44,170 nt of DNA from CALMZN01 sp964540095 (GTDB taxonomy: Bacteria > Patescibacteriota > Patescibacteriia > UBA1558 > GWA2-36-10): positions 1 through 44,170 of the forward strand of contig CAZILH010000006.1 in NCBI GenBank assembly GCA_964540095.1, read 5' to 3'. This document shows positions 7,993-14,737 of this stretch, piece after piece. Position 1 is the first letter of the stretch. The number at the start of each line of letters is the position of its first letter. Under the pieces are notes generated by a model. That model was not told the DNA's origin and ran no database searches. It worked only from the letters and a program-made list of their open reading frames with translations. A program made the position numbers and the translations under genes.

Positions 7993-8285
7993 TATTTTAA
8001 TCCCGGCATATCAAAACCACCCATGGATTGCATTTTCATGGCCATTTTGCGTTGCACTTTTTTGATGCTTTCGGCAAAGGCATTTTTAAGTTCTTGCTCT
8101 AGTTCAGCTTTTTTTTCAGCGTGCATGAACTCTGGCCTTATTTCCAAGCTTTTGATTTCTTGGTTGCCATCCATAGTTATTTTAACAGCTTTATTTTCTA
8201 CTTCAACAATTTCTCCAGCTAAAGCATTTTTTAGAACGCCAGCTTGTTTTCTCAAATCGTTGAATTGTTTTAGTTTATTAAACAT
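7992..8285 (-). CDS. ybaB: YbaB/EbfC family nucleoid-associated protein
   Basis: The 97-residue protein has the typical YbaB layout: a charged N-terminal helix, a central beta segment (AVKITMDGNQEIKSLEI) and a C-terminal helix with lysine and glutamate repeats ending in MPGLK. These dimeric proteins bind DNA and are nearly always found with recR and dnaX or dnaB, as here. It is coupled to recR through a TAATG overlap. Confidence 0.93.
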   Translation of the reverse strand: MFNKLKQFNDLRKQAGVLKNALAGEIVEVENKAVKITMDGNQEIKSLEIRPEFMHAEKKAELEQELKNAFAESIKKVQRKMAMKMQSMGGFDMPGLK

Positions 8286-8322
8286 TTTTTTGTTTGATTT
8301 TTAATTATTAATATAAATAAAA

Positions 8323-9768
8323 TTAAGGTATATTTTGCCAGCCGCCAGCCACGGGAAATTCTTCACTGGATATTGGTTCCTGGATATTTCCTTGACCGGA
8401 GTCGGCCTGATCCTGTATTTCTGATTTGTCAGTGTCCAAGTTTTTGAAGGTCACTTTGTTTTCGTCAAAGAATAAGCGGGTCAAGCCGGTCGGACCATTG
8501 CGGTGTTTATCAATGTGTATTTCGGCCACAAATTTTTCTTCTTCAGGGCACTCACCGCGACTTTTGTCTTTGGCTCGGCGATAAATAAACATAACAATAT
8601 CAGCGTCTTGTTCAATAGAGCCAGATTCTCTCAAGTCAGCCAATTTTGGTATGGCTGGAGAGCGACTTTCTACGGCTCTGGATAATTGAGATAGCGCCAT
8701 GACTGGTATATCAAGCTCTCTGGCAATTTGTTTTAAAGCCCTGGATATTTCTGATATTTCTTGAACGCGGTTTTCTTGGCGACCGCCAGAGTCCATGAGT
8801 TGTAAATAGTCAACTACCAAAAAGCCCAAATTATGCTCCATCTTGAGGCGACGAGCTTTGGTGCGGATTTCCATGATACTGATATTAGGAGAGTCGTCAA
8901 TAAAAATTGGCGCTTCGGATAGCACACCCATGGCTTTGCCAATGCGCGGAAAGTCATCGTCTTCTTCACGGTCGGATAATTTGCCAGTGCGCATACGCCA
9001 CAAATCTACTTGCGCTTCGGCCGCCAGCAGTTTGTCAACTAATTGTTCTTTGGACATTTCCAAAGAAAAGATGCCAACTGGCACTTTGGCTCGTATAGCC
9101 ACATGACGCACCAAGTCCAAGGCCAAGGTGGTTTTACCCAAAGATGGGCGAGCGGCCAAAATGATGAGGTCGGACTTTTGCAGGCCAGATAGGATTTTGT
9201 CTAGACCAGTATAGCCAGTAGGTATGCCTCTAGTACCTTGGCCACCAGTTTTGTGTAATTCATCAATACGAGCAAAGGCATCATTCAAAACATTTTTGAT
9301 GGGTATAAAGTTTCTTTTTAGCGAGGACTGGGAAATAGCAAAAAGTTTTTGTTCAGCTTTATCCAATAATTTTTCCACATCCTGATCTTCAGAAAAACTA
9401 AATTCGCTGATTTCTGAGGCCGCTTGCTCTAGTTTGCGTAAGGTGGCTTTTTTACGGATAATGCTGGCGTAGTTGGCCACGTGTGAAGCATTGGGTACAG
9501 ACGCGGTCAGCTCGGCTAAGTATGATTTGCCACCAACAGCTTCTAGTTGTTTTTTTTCGCTTAGGCGATTGGCCATTGATAAAATATCAATTGGCTCATG
9601 CTTTTCGAACAAATCAAGAATAGCTTGGTAAATCAAGCCATGACTGTCTTTATAAAAATCATCAGAACGCAAAACATCGGCTACTTTGATGATGGCTTCT
9701 TTATCTATCAATAAAGCGCCTAAAATGCTGGCTTCAGCTTCTATGTTTTGCGGAGGTATTTTTAGCAT
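8323..9768 (-). CDS. dnaB: Replicative DNA helicase DnaB
   Basis: The 481-residue protein starts with the DnaB N-terminal helical domain (PPQNIEAEASILGALLID) and has the RecA-like ATPase core with Walker A (AARPSLGKTT), a FSLEMSKEQL segment, Walker B-like FLVVDYLQLM and the DLRESGSIEQDADIVMFIYR signature. It unwinds the fork as a hexamer. The length is normal, and no intein interrupts the ATPase motifs, which is worth noting because DnaB is a common intein host. It is first in the minus-strand group dnaB, ybaB, recR. Confidence 0.97.
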   Translation of the reverse strand: MLKIPPQNIEAEASILGALLIDKEAIIKVADVLRSDDFYKDSHGLIYQAILDLFEKHEPIDILSMANRLSEKKQLEAVGGKSYLAELTASVPNASHVANYASIIRKKATLRKLEQAASEISEFSFSEDQDVEKLLDKAEQKLFAISQSSLKRNFIPIKNVLNDAFARIDELHKTGGQGTRGIPTGYTGLDKILSGLQKSDLIILAARPSLGKTTLALDLVRHVAIRAKVPVGIFSLEMSKEQLVDKLLAAEAQVDLWRMRTGKLSDREEDDDFPRIGKAMGVLSEAPIFIDDSPNISIMEIRTKARRLKMEHNLGFLVVDYLQLMDSGGRQENRVQEISEISRALKQIARELDIPVMALSQLSRAVESRSPAIPKLADLRESGSIEQDADIVMFIYRRAKDKSRGECPEEEKFVAEIHIDKHRNGPTGLTRLFFDENKVTFKNLDTDKSEIQDQADSGQGNIQEPISSEEFPVAGGWQNIP

Positions 9769-9886
9769 GGGTTTGCTTAAGGTAGGATTAGCTTAACCCA
9801 TTTCCCGGCTTTTTTCAAGCCGAGCTTATATACAATTTATACCCAATATTTGTCAATAATGGGGTTAGGGGTGTATTAAAGTAAAA

Positions 9887-9915
9887 TTGACAATACTTAA
9901 TAATTAATCTATAAT
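9887..9915 (+). promoter_or_regulatory. Consensus sigma70 promoter for the tRNA-Lys locus
   Basis: TTGACA (9887-9892), 17-bp spacer, TATAAT (9910-9915). The transcript would start near 9922 and read first through the broken tRNA-Lys copy and then the intact tRNA-Lys gene. It shows that the perfect TTGACA-N17-TATAAT form is used by a core RNA gene here. Confidence 0.88.
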
Positions 9916-9938
9916 AATTTGCGTATTTTTATAAATAT

Positions 9939-10004
9939 GCGCCAAAGCTTAAGCCCGGTAGATCCGCCAGCCGGCGGACTTTTAAGCAAACGGTCAAGGC
10001 GCAC
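9939..10004 (+). pseudogene. Broken tRNA-Lys copy containing a GC-rich palindrome
   Basis: The segment matches the intact tRNA-Lys gene 100 bp downstream in pieces: ATGCGCC at the 5' end, AGCC(C/T)GGTAGA of the D arm, the 17-mer CTTTTAAGCAAACGGTC from the anticodon loop into the variable loop, and GGCGCACA at the 3' end. Between D arm and anticodon loop it carries TCCGCCAGCCGGCGGA (9963-9978), an almost perfect palindrome, and the T arm is deleted. The acceptor ends could still pair (GCGCC/GGCGC). It cannot fold into a working tRNA. Confidence 0.8.
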
Positions 10005-10041
10005 ATTGAACATTGAAATATCAAAATTTATTTATTAACAT

Positions 10042-10118
10042 GCGCCTATAGCTCAGCCTGGTAGAGCAGTTGCCTTTTAAGCAAACGGTCGTAGGTTCGA
10101 ATCCTACTGGGCGCACCA
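10042..10118 (+). tRNA. tRNA-Lys (anticodon TTT)
   Basis: Complete cloverleaf: acceptor GCGCCTA/TGGGCGC, D arm GCTC/GAGC, anticodon loop CTTTTAA giving TTT, T arm GTAGG-TTCGAAT-CCTAC, discriminator A and an encoded CCA. The top pair of the anticodon stem (G-A) is mismatched. Transcribed from 9887-9915 after the broken copy. Confidence 0.95.
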
Positions 10119-10301
10119 CTCGATTCGCCTTTTGCTCCGCAAAAAGCTCACTCGTGGTCTACGGTGCTTTATCGCACCTCCGACCATTCTCATTCATGCG
10201 AATCGAGTGCCCTGAGCGAACAGAGTGAGTCGAAGGGCATGAGAGTATAAGGGCACGAGAAATCTCATATTATCAATTTCAACCCACTGGGTTGTTTTTT
10301 T
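10117..10301 (+). repeat. Inverted-repeat intergenic element ending in a terminator
   Basis: CACTCGATTCGC (10117-10128) and GCGAATCGAGTG (10198-10209) are a perfect 12-bp inverted repeat around about 70 bp. A second palindromic motif follows at 10210-10239 (GCCCTGAGCGAA ... TCGAAGGGC). The region ends with CAACCC-ACT-GGGTTG (10280-10294) and a T run, an intrinsic terminator for the tRNA-Lys transcript. The left part resembles 222-264. No ORF is present. Confidence 0.7.
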
Positions 10302-10343
10302 ATTGCAATCGCTAAATATTTAATTTTCTGCTAAAATTTATGT

Positions 10344-10505
10344 ATGAGTCAAAAATCTCTTGTCTGGCTAGGAATGTTTGTGGGTTCCTCCCTTGGTAGT
10401 TTGATACCATTTTTTTGGGGAGCTGATCTTTTTTCATTTTCTTCAGTTTTGCTTGGAGCCATAGGAGGATTATTTGGCATTTGGCTGGCCTTTAAGATAA
10501 GTTAG
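10344..10505 (+). CDS. Small membrane protein, 53 residues
   Basis: The frame starts MSQKSLVWLGMFVG and ends WLAFKIS. It has two hydrophobic glycine- and serine-rich segments (about residues 5-24 and 32-51) separated by FFWGADLFSF, so it is probably a two-helix inner-membrane hairpin. There is no recognisable enzymatic motif; its size and glycine pattern recall small membrane proteins widespread in Patescibacteria. AT-rich like the core genome. No strong ribosome site is visible. Confidence 0.6.
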   Translation: MSQKSLVWLGMFVGSSLGSLIPFFWGADLFSFSSVLLGAIGGLFGIWLAFKIS

Positions 10506-10635
10506 TAAATACTAGGTTAGTTCTCTAGCGGATTCAATCAACCCAGTTTTAATTGAAAAATTTATTGAAATTAGTTAGAATTAATTCATTAGAAAAATTT
10601 GAAATTATCGTTGTAAATAACAATAATATACGATT

Positions 10636-10911
10636 ATGCATTATTATTATCTCATTCTTTATTTCTTAGCGGGTATTCTTCAGGATTTCCTGCTTACCCT
10701 TAATTGGCGTTTTATCGCAAAAGAAAAAGCAATTTCAGCTGCCATTTTTTCAGTTATCGTGACTATTGTTTCAATGTTGGTACTATATAACATTATTACT
10801 CAACTTGATAAAGAAAGGAGTATTGTTGCGATTGTAATTTACGCTTTAGGCATAGGAACCGGCACTATTTTAGGGATGAAAACGAAAATAAGTTCTAAGG
10901 ACAAAGAGTAG
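10636..10911 (+). CDS. Small integral membrane protein, 91 residues
   Basis: Three hydrophobic stretches are visible, roughly residues 4-20, 33-54 and 63-81, with a lysine-rich C-terminal tail (MKTKISSKDKE). I do not recognise a family with certainty; the layout suggests a three-helix membrane protein with a cytoplasmic positive tail. It stands alone between two terminators and is the last AT-rich gene before the GC-rich unit at 11065. The 130 bp before it contain nothing I can identify. Confidence 0.65.
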   Translation: MHYYYLILYFLAGILQDFLLTLNWRFIAKEKAISAAIFSVIVTIVSMLVLYNIITQLDKERSIVAIVIYALGIGTGTILGMKTKISSKDKE

Positions 10912-10938
10912 TTTTGGTCTATTCTCGGATTTATAAAT

Positions 10939-10978
10939 CAACCCTCGAGGTTAACTCAACACAGTCGGGTTGTTTTTT
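10939..10978 (+). terminator. Intrinsic terminator
   Basis: CAACCC (10939-10944) pairs with GGGTTG (10967-10972) and is followed by six T. It ends the 10636-10911 gene, and the promoter of the next GC-rich unit starts 10 bp after the T run. Confidence 0.7.
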
Positions 10979-10987
10979 ATATTACTA

Positions 10988-11021
10988 TTGACAAGAATGG
11001 ATAAATGTTATATGTTATTAT
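10988..11021 (+). promoter_or_regulatory. Sigma70-type promoter for the 11065-11475 gene
   Basis: TTGACA at 10988-10993. A 17-bp spacer leads to TATGTT, while a better -10 (TATTAT, 11016-11021, with extended TGT) is 22 bp away. Either way a strong -35 and an A/T-rich -10 zone precede the gene. Confidence 0.7.
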
Positions 11022-11064
11022 GTTCCCATTTCGGGGCGTATGAACATTCAAGGAGGAATAGCTC

Positions 11065-11475
11065 ATGGTCGGTAAGAGAGCTGACATCAAGTTCGCCAAC
11101 GGTCGTCGTGTCAACAACTCAGCTGTCAGGAAGCACTTGGCTCAACAGCTCGAGTTGCTAGGTCCTGAAATCAAGAAGTACATCAGCCGTCGTGGTTTGG
11201 AGGTGTCGATCACTATCGAGCAAAGGCCTTGGCGCTTGGAGCTCGTTTGGCGTAGAAAGAACCAGAAAGCGTTGGGGCCACTCTGGCAAAAGCGGATTCG
11301 GGATTTCTTGGGCTCAATGCTGACCGCCGACTCCAACCTCTTTCTTTTCGCTCAGCCGTCGCGGTTGCACAACTACACCACCGAGCTGCGCATTGAGGAT
11401 GTGTCCGTCTTCGTGACTCATGACCATGACGACGATGATCGTCGTGATCCGCATTTTCACAACTATCGTGGGTGA
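11065..11475 (+). CDS. GC-rich orphan basic protein with His/Asp-rich tail
   Basis: The 136-residue product is not recognised. The N-terminal half is basic (many Arg and Lys, e.g. RRGLEVSITIEQRPWRLE), and the C-terminal end is a run of His and Asp (THDHDDDDRRDPHFH) that could bind divalent metal. AAGGAGG at 11050-11056, 8 bp before the ATG, fixes the start. Codon use (CGT, CTG, GCC, AAG) contrasts sharply with the AT-rich genes on both sides. The unit has its own promoter and terminator. Confidence 0.75.
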   Translation: MVGKRADIKFANGRRVNNSAVRKHLAQQLELLGPEIKKYISRRGLEVSITIEQRPWRLELVWRRKNQKALGPLWQKRIRDFLGSMLTADSNLFLFAQPSRLHNYTTELRIEDVSVFVTHDHDDDDRRDPHFHNYRG

Positions 11476-11494
11476 AGGCCGGCCTGTTCTTTCC

Positions 11495-11527
11495 AGAACG
11501 CGTTTCTTCGGGGACGCGTTCTTAATT
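11495..11527 (+). terminator. Intrinsic terminator of the 11065-11475 gene
   Basis: AGAACGCGT (11495-11503) and ACGCGTTCT (11514-11522) form a perfect 9-bp stem followed by TAATTTTT. Confidence 0.9.
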
Positions 11528-11544
11528 TTTATTAAAATAAAAAA

Positions 11545-11575
11545 CACCCCACAGAAATTGCAGGGCGTTTTTTGT
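11545..11575 (-). terminator. Intrinsic terminator of the decarboxylase gene
   Basis: Read on the minus strand, AAACGCCC pairs with GGGTGTTT (one G-T pair) and is followed by a T-rich tract. It begins directly after the stop codon at 11576. Confidence 0.7.
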
Positions 11576-12748
11576 TTATCGCAAAATATAAGTTTTTAAA
11601 ACCGGAAAGCCATTGAAACAAACAGCACTGTAAGCATAGGTGTAGGCGCCGGTACTCATGACATACAGTCGGTCGCCTTCTTTGAGATCATCGGGCAATT
11701 TGTGCTTGTAGTTTTGGTAGATGATATCCGAAGAGTCGCAAGTTGGTCCAGCCAATATCACTTCGCTTTCCGGGGTTTGTCCAGGAAGATAAATTTCTGG
11801 GTCAGCATAAATCGGAAAAATTACTTCTTCAGTTTCACACAAGCCAGTAAAATTTCCAACATCAATATAAACCCAGCGATGTTCAGAGGTTTCGGATTTT
11901 TTGGAAATCAAAATAATTTCACTAACTATCATTCCACAGTCGCCGGCAATATAGCGACCTGGTTCAATCATTATTTCTGGCATTTTGTCCCCAAAATTTT
12001 CGTTAAGCAAACGGTTAATAATATCGGTGTATTTTTTTAAGCTGGGTATTGGGCCAGTATATTTAGTTGGTAGGCCACCACCCAAGTTGATGGCTTTGAG
12101 CTCTAGGCCTTCAGCTTTCATAGTATCAAACATGTATTTGCACAAGGAAAGAGCGTGATCCCATTGGCCAATATCTTTTTGCTGAGAACCAACATGAAAG
12201 GAAATGCCATATGGCTCAAGACCTAGATTTTTGGCTTCCAGTATCAGTTTGTACAACATGTCAGGATGAGCGCCAAATTTTTTGGATAATGGCCAGATAG
12301 CTCCATTGCCTTCAAATAGCAAGCGGAAAAAAACTTTAGCCCCAGGGGCATTTTTGGCTAATTTGTGCACATCATCCATAGAGTCCGTCACAAATATCCT
12401 GATGCCATGCTGATAGGCAAATATAATGTCTGATTCTTTTTTGGCAGGATTGCCAAAACTCATGCGGTCGCCAGAAATACCCAAGTCCATCAGGTTTTGT
12501 ATTTCAAAGATAGAGGCCACATCAAAATTTGAGCCCAAGTCAGCCAAAGTCCTAATGATTTCATCATGCGGATTGGCCTTCATAGCATAATATATTTTAG
12601 CCAAGGGCAGATTGGTTTTTAAGCTCTTGTATTTTTTAGCAACGCGCTTGGGGTCAATTAATAAAAAAGGAGTTTGCTTGTTGGCGGCAAATTCCTTGGC
12701 TTTTTTAAATTCTTCTTCACTCCAATACTTGTATAATTTTTTGTCCAT
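11576..12748 (-). CDS. PLP-dependent ornithine/lysine decarboxylase (fold III, eukaryote-like ODC type)
   Basis: The 390-residue protein has the alanine-racemase-like barrel with PLP lysine K57 in YYAMKANP, the HVGSQ and NLGGGLP phosphate-binding motifs, EPGRY in the cofactor site and the catalytic cysteine C337 in GPTCDSSDI. That CDSSD pattern fits ornithine, lysine or diaminopimelate decarboxylases; the absence of a long N-terminal extension and the overall length fit ornithine/lysine decarboxylase. It would make putrescine or cadaverine in the cytoplasm. It lies 37 bp downstream of argS on the same strand. Confidence 0.88.
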   Translation of the reverse strand: MDKKLYKYWSEEEFKKAKEFAANKQTPFLLIDPKRVAKKYKSLKTNLPLAKIYYAMKANPHDEIIRTLADLGSNFDVASIFEIQNLMDLGISGDRMSFGNPAKKESDIIFAYQHGIRIFVTDSMDDVHKLAKNAPGAKVFFRLLFEGNGAIWPLSKKFGAHPDMLYKLILEAKNLGLEPYGISFHVGSQQKDIGQWDHALSLCKYMFDTMKAEGLELKAINLGGGLPTKYTGPIPSLKKYTDIINRLLNENFGDKMPEIMIEPGRYIAGDCGMIVSEIILISKKSETSEHRWVYIDVGNFTGLCETEEVIFPIYADPEIYLPGQTPESEVILAGPTCDSSDIIYQNYKHKLPDDLKEGDRLYVMSTGAYTYAYSAVCFNGFPVLKTYILR

Positions 12749-12785
12749 TTTTTGTAAAACTTTCTTTTTATAAATTAATAATTAA

Positions 12786-14600
12786 TTACATTATTTTGGG
12801 GGCTTTGATACCGCAAATTTCTAAGCCATCAGCTATGATTTGTCGGCAACTCAGGCAAATATTTAATCTAAAATTTTTCTGTATTTCATTGTCGGCTGAT
12901 AGCACGGAGTGTTGCTGATAAAAATTGTTAAATATTTTTGCTAAATCAAATAAATAATGAGTCAGCACAGCGGGGTTATATTCCACAGCGCTTTGTTTGA
13001 TCACTTCTGGATAAAGTACTAATTGCTTGATTAGTTTTATTTCTTCAGCATTTATTTTTAACTCGCTCCAATTAATTTTTTTGACTTTGTCGGCTTTTGC
13101 TAAGATAGTGCAGATGCGAGCGTGAGTGTATTGGACAAATGGCCCAGTATAGCCATCGAGGGTGATAGAGTTTTGGGGATCATAGACAATATTTTTTTGT
13201 GGGTTAGTGCCTAGCATAAAGAATTTGATAGCTCCCAAAGCAACTGTGTCAGCAATAGCTGCTTGTTCTGACTGCTGACTGCTTTTTTTCTCAGCTTGAG
13301 CCATCATATCTTTGGCTCTAGTAATGGTCTCAAGTAGTATAGTATCAGCATCAGCTGTTTTTCCTTCGCGAGATTTTATTTTGCCTTCTGGTCGAGAGAC
13401 CATGCCATAGGAAAGATGATAAAGATTTTCAGCCCAATCAAAACCCAACTTTTTTAATATCAAAAATAAAATATTAAAATGATAATCTTGTTCAGAAGCC
13501 ACCACATAGATAGCTTTAGTAAATTTGAATTTTTTATAACGATATTGAGCCGTGCCCAAATCTTGAGTAATATAAACCGAAGTGCCATCAGCCCGCAAAA
13601 CAAGCTTGTGATCAAAACCTTCTTTGCTCAAGTCAACCCAGACAGAGCCATCTTCTTTTTTGTAAAATACACCATTTTTTAAGCCCAAGGCAATTAAATC
13701 TTTGCCCAGTAGATAGGTGTCGCTTTCATAATCAACGTGGTCAAACTTTATTCCTAAATCAGAGTAGGTCTTTTTATAGCCAGCATAAACCCAATCGTTC
13801 ATGGTCTGCCAAAGTTTTTTTACAGCAGGGTCATTTTTTTCCCACAACAACAGCATAGCTTGAGCTTTTTGCATCCAAACAGATTGTTTCAAAAATTCGT
13901 CGTTTATTTTTCTTTTGGCTAAATCATTTAGTTTGTCTAAATCTATTTTTTGTTTGACTAAGTATTCTTTTTCCTCCGCTTTCAATAGCTGGCCAAATTT
14001 TACATAATATTTGCCAACCAAATGATCGCCTTTGATACCAGTACTTTTTGGCGTTTCTCCATTTCCAAACTCCTGCCAAGCCAGCATGCTTTTGATGATA
14101 TGAATACCGCGGTCATTAATAATATTGGTGGCAATTACCTTATAAGCGCAGGCGGTGTGAAGATTGACCAAACATTGACCAAGGCAATTATTACGCAGGT
14201 GGCCAATGTGCTGAGGTTTATTAGTGTTGGGTCCGGAAAATTCTATCAAAACTTTTTGTTTGTGGCCAGAATTATTTTGGCCAAATTTTTTATTGCTCAA
14301 GATTTCTTTAAGAACTAATTTGCTGAAATTATTGGCATCCATCTTGATATTCAGATATGGTCCAGTGGCCTGCGTTGCGGCAAACAAATTATTTTTTGGC
14401 CAAGCTATAGCTAGCTTTTTGGCTAGTTCAGGAGCAGAAATATTATTCTTTTTAGCCAAAACAAAACAAGCCAGAGCATAGTCGCCTAAATTTTCTTGGG
14501 GCGGAGCTGATAATTTAAGATCATCGCCTGTGACATCCTGCCCCAAGATAGCACCAATGGTCTTGGCTAGCTGGTCAATTAGCTGTTTTTGTATATCCAT
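12786..14600 (-). CDS. argS: Arginyl-tRNA synthetase
   Basis: The 604-residue class I synthetase has the N-terminal Add1 domain (residues 1-100), the catalytic FSGPNTNKPQHIGHLRNN motif, where HIGH lies within residues 110-140, and a KMSK-equivalent GKIKSREGKTADADTIL segment. A C-terminal DALR anticodon-binding domain follows (YTHARICTILAKA ...). It charges tRNA-Arg with arginine. The length is normal. It shares a direction with the decarboxylase gene, which acts on ornithine or lysine; a functional link through amino-acid supply is only a guess. Confidence 0.97.
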   Translation of the reverse strand: MDIQKQLIDQLAKTIGAILGQDVTGDDLKLSAPPQENLGDYALACFVLAKKNNISAPELAKKLAIAWPKNNLFAATQATGPYLNIKMDANNFSKLVLKEILSNKKFGQNNSGHKQKVLIEFSGPNTNKPQHIGHLRNNCLGQCLVNLHTACAYKVIATNIINDRGIHIIKSMLAWQEFGNGETPKSTGIKGDHLVGKYYVKFGQLLKAEEKEYLVKQKIDLDKLNDLAKRKINDEFLKQSVWMQKAQAMLLLWEKNDPAVKKLWQTMNDWVYAGYKKTYSDLGIKFDHVDYESDTYLLGKDLIALGLKNGVFYKKEDGSVWVDLSKEGFDHKLVLRADGTSVYITQDLGTAQYRYKKFKFTKAIYVVASEQDYHFNILFLILKKLGFDWAENLYHLSYGMVSRPEGKIKSREGKTADADTILLETITRAKDMMAQAEKKSSQQSEQAAIADTVALGAIKFFMLGTNPQKNIVYDPQNSITLDGYTGPFVQYTHARICTILAKADKVKKINWSELKINAEEIKLIKQLVLYPEVIKQSAVEYNPAVLTHYLFDLAKIFNNFYQQHSVLSADNEIQKNFRLNICLSCRQIIADGLEICGIKAPKIM

Positions 14601-14677
14601 AGTGAGTTAATAATACTGAAAAAGCCGGCAAGTTTCAAGAGCGGAATAAAATTTTCGCTCAAAATGGGTTTTTTTGG

Positions 14678-14683
14678 TATAAT
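14678..14683 (+). promoter_or_regulatory. Likely -10 element for the P2-type ATPase
   Basis: TGG-TATAAT, an extended -10, lies 55 bp before the ATG at 14738, in the divergent spacer to argS. No good -35 box is present, consistent with an extended -10 promoter. Confidence 0.5.
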
Positions 14684-14737
14684 AAATAGCTAGATAGCAA
14701 TAAAGTAGAGGACTTTAGAAAATTTTTGATAAATAAA

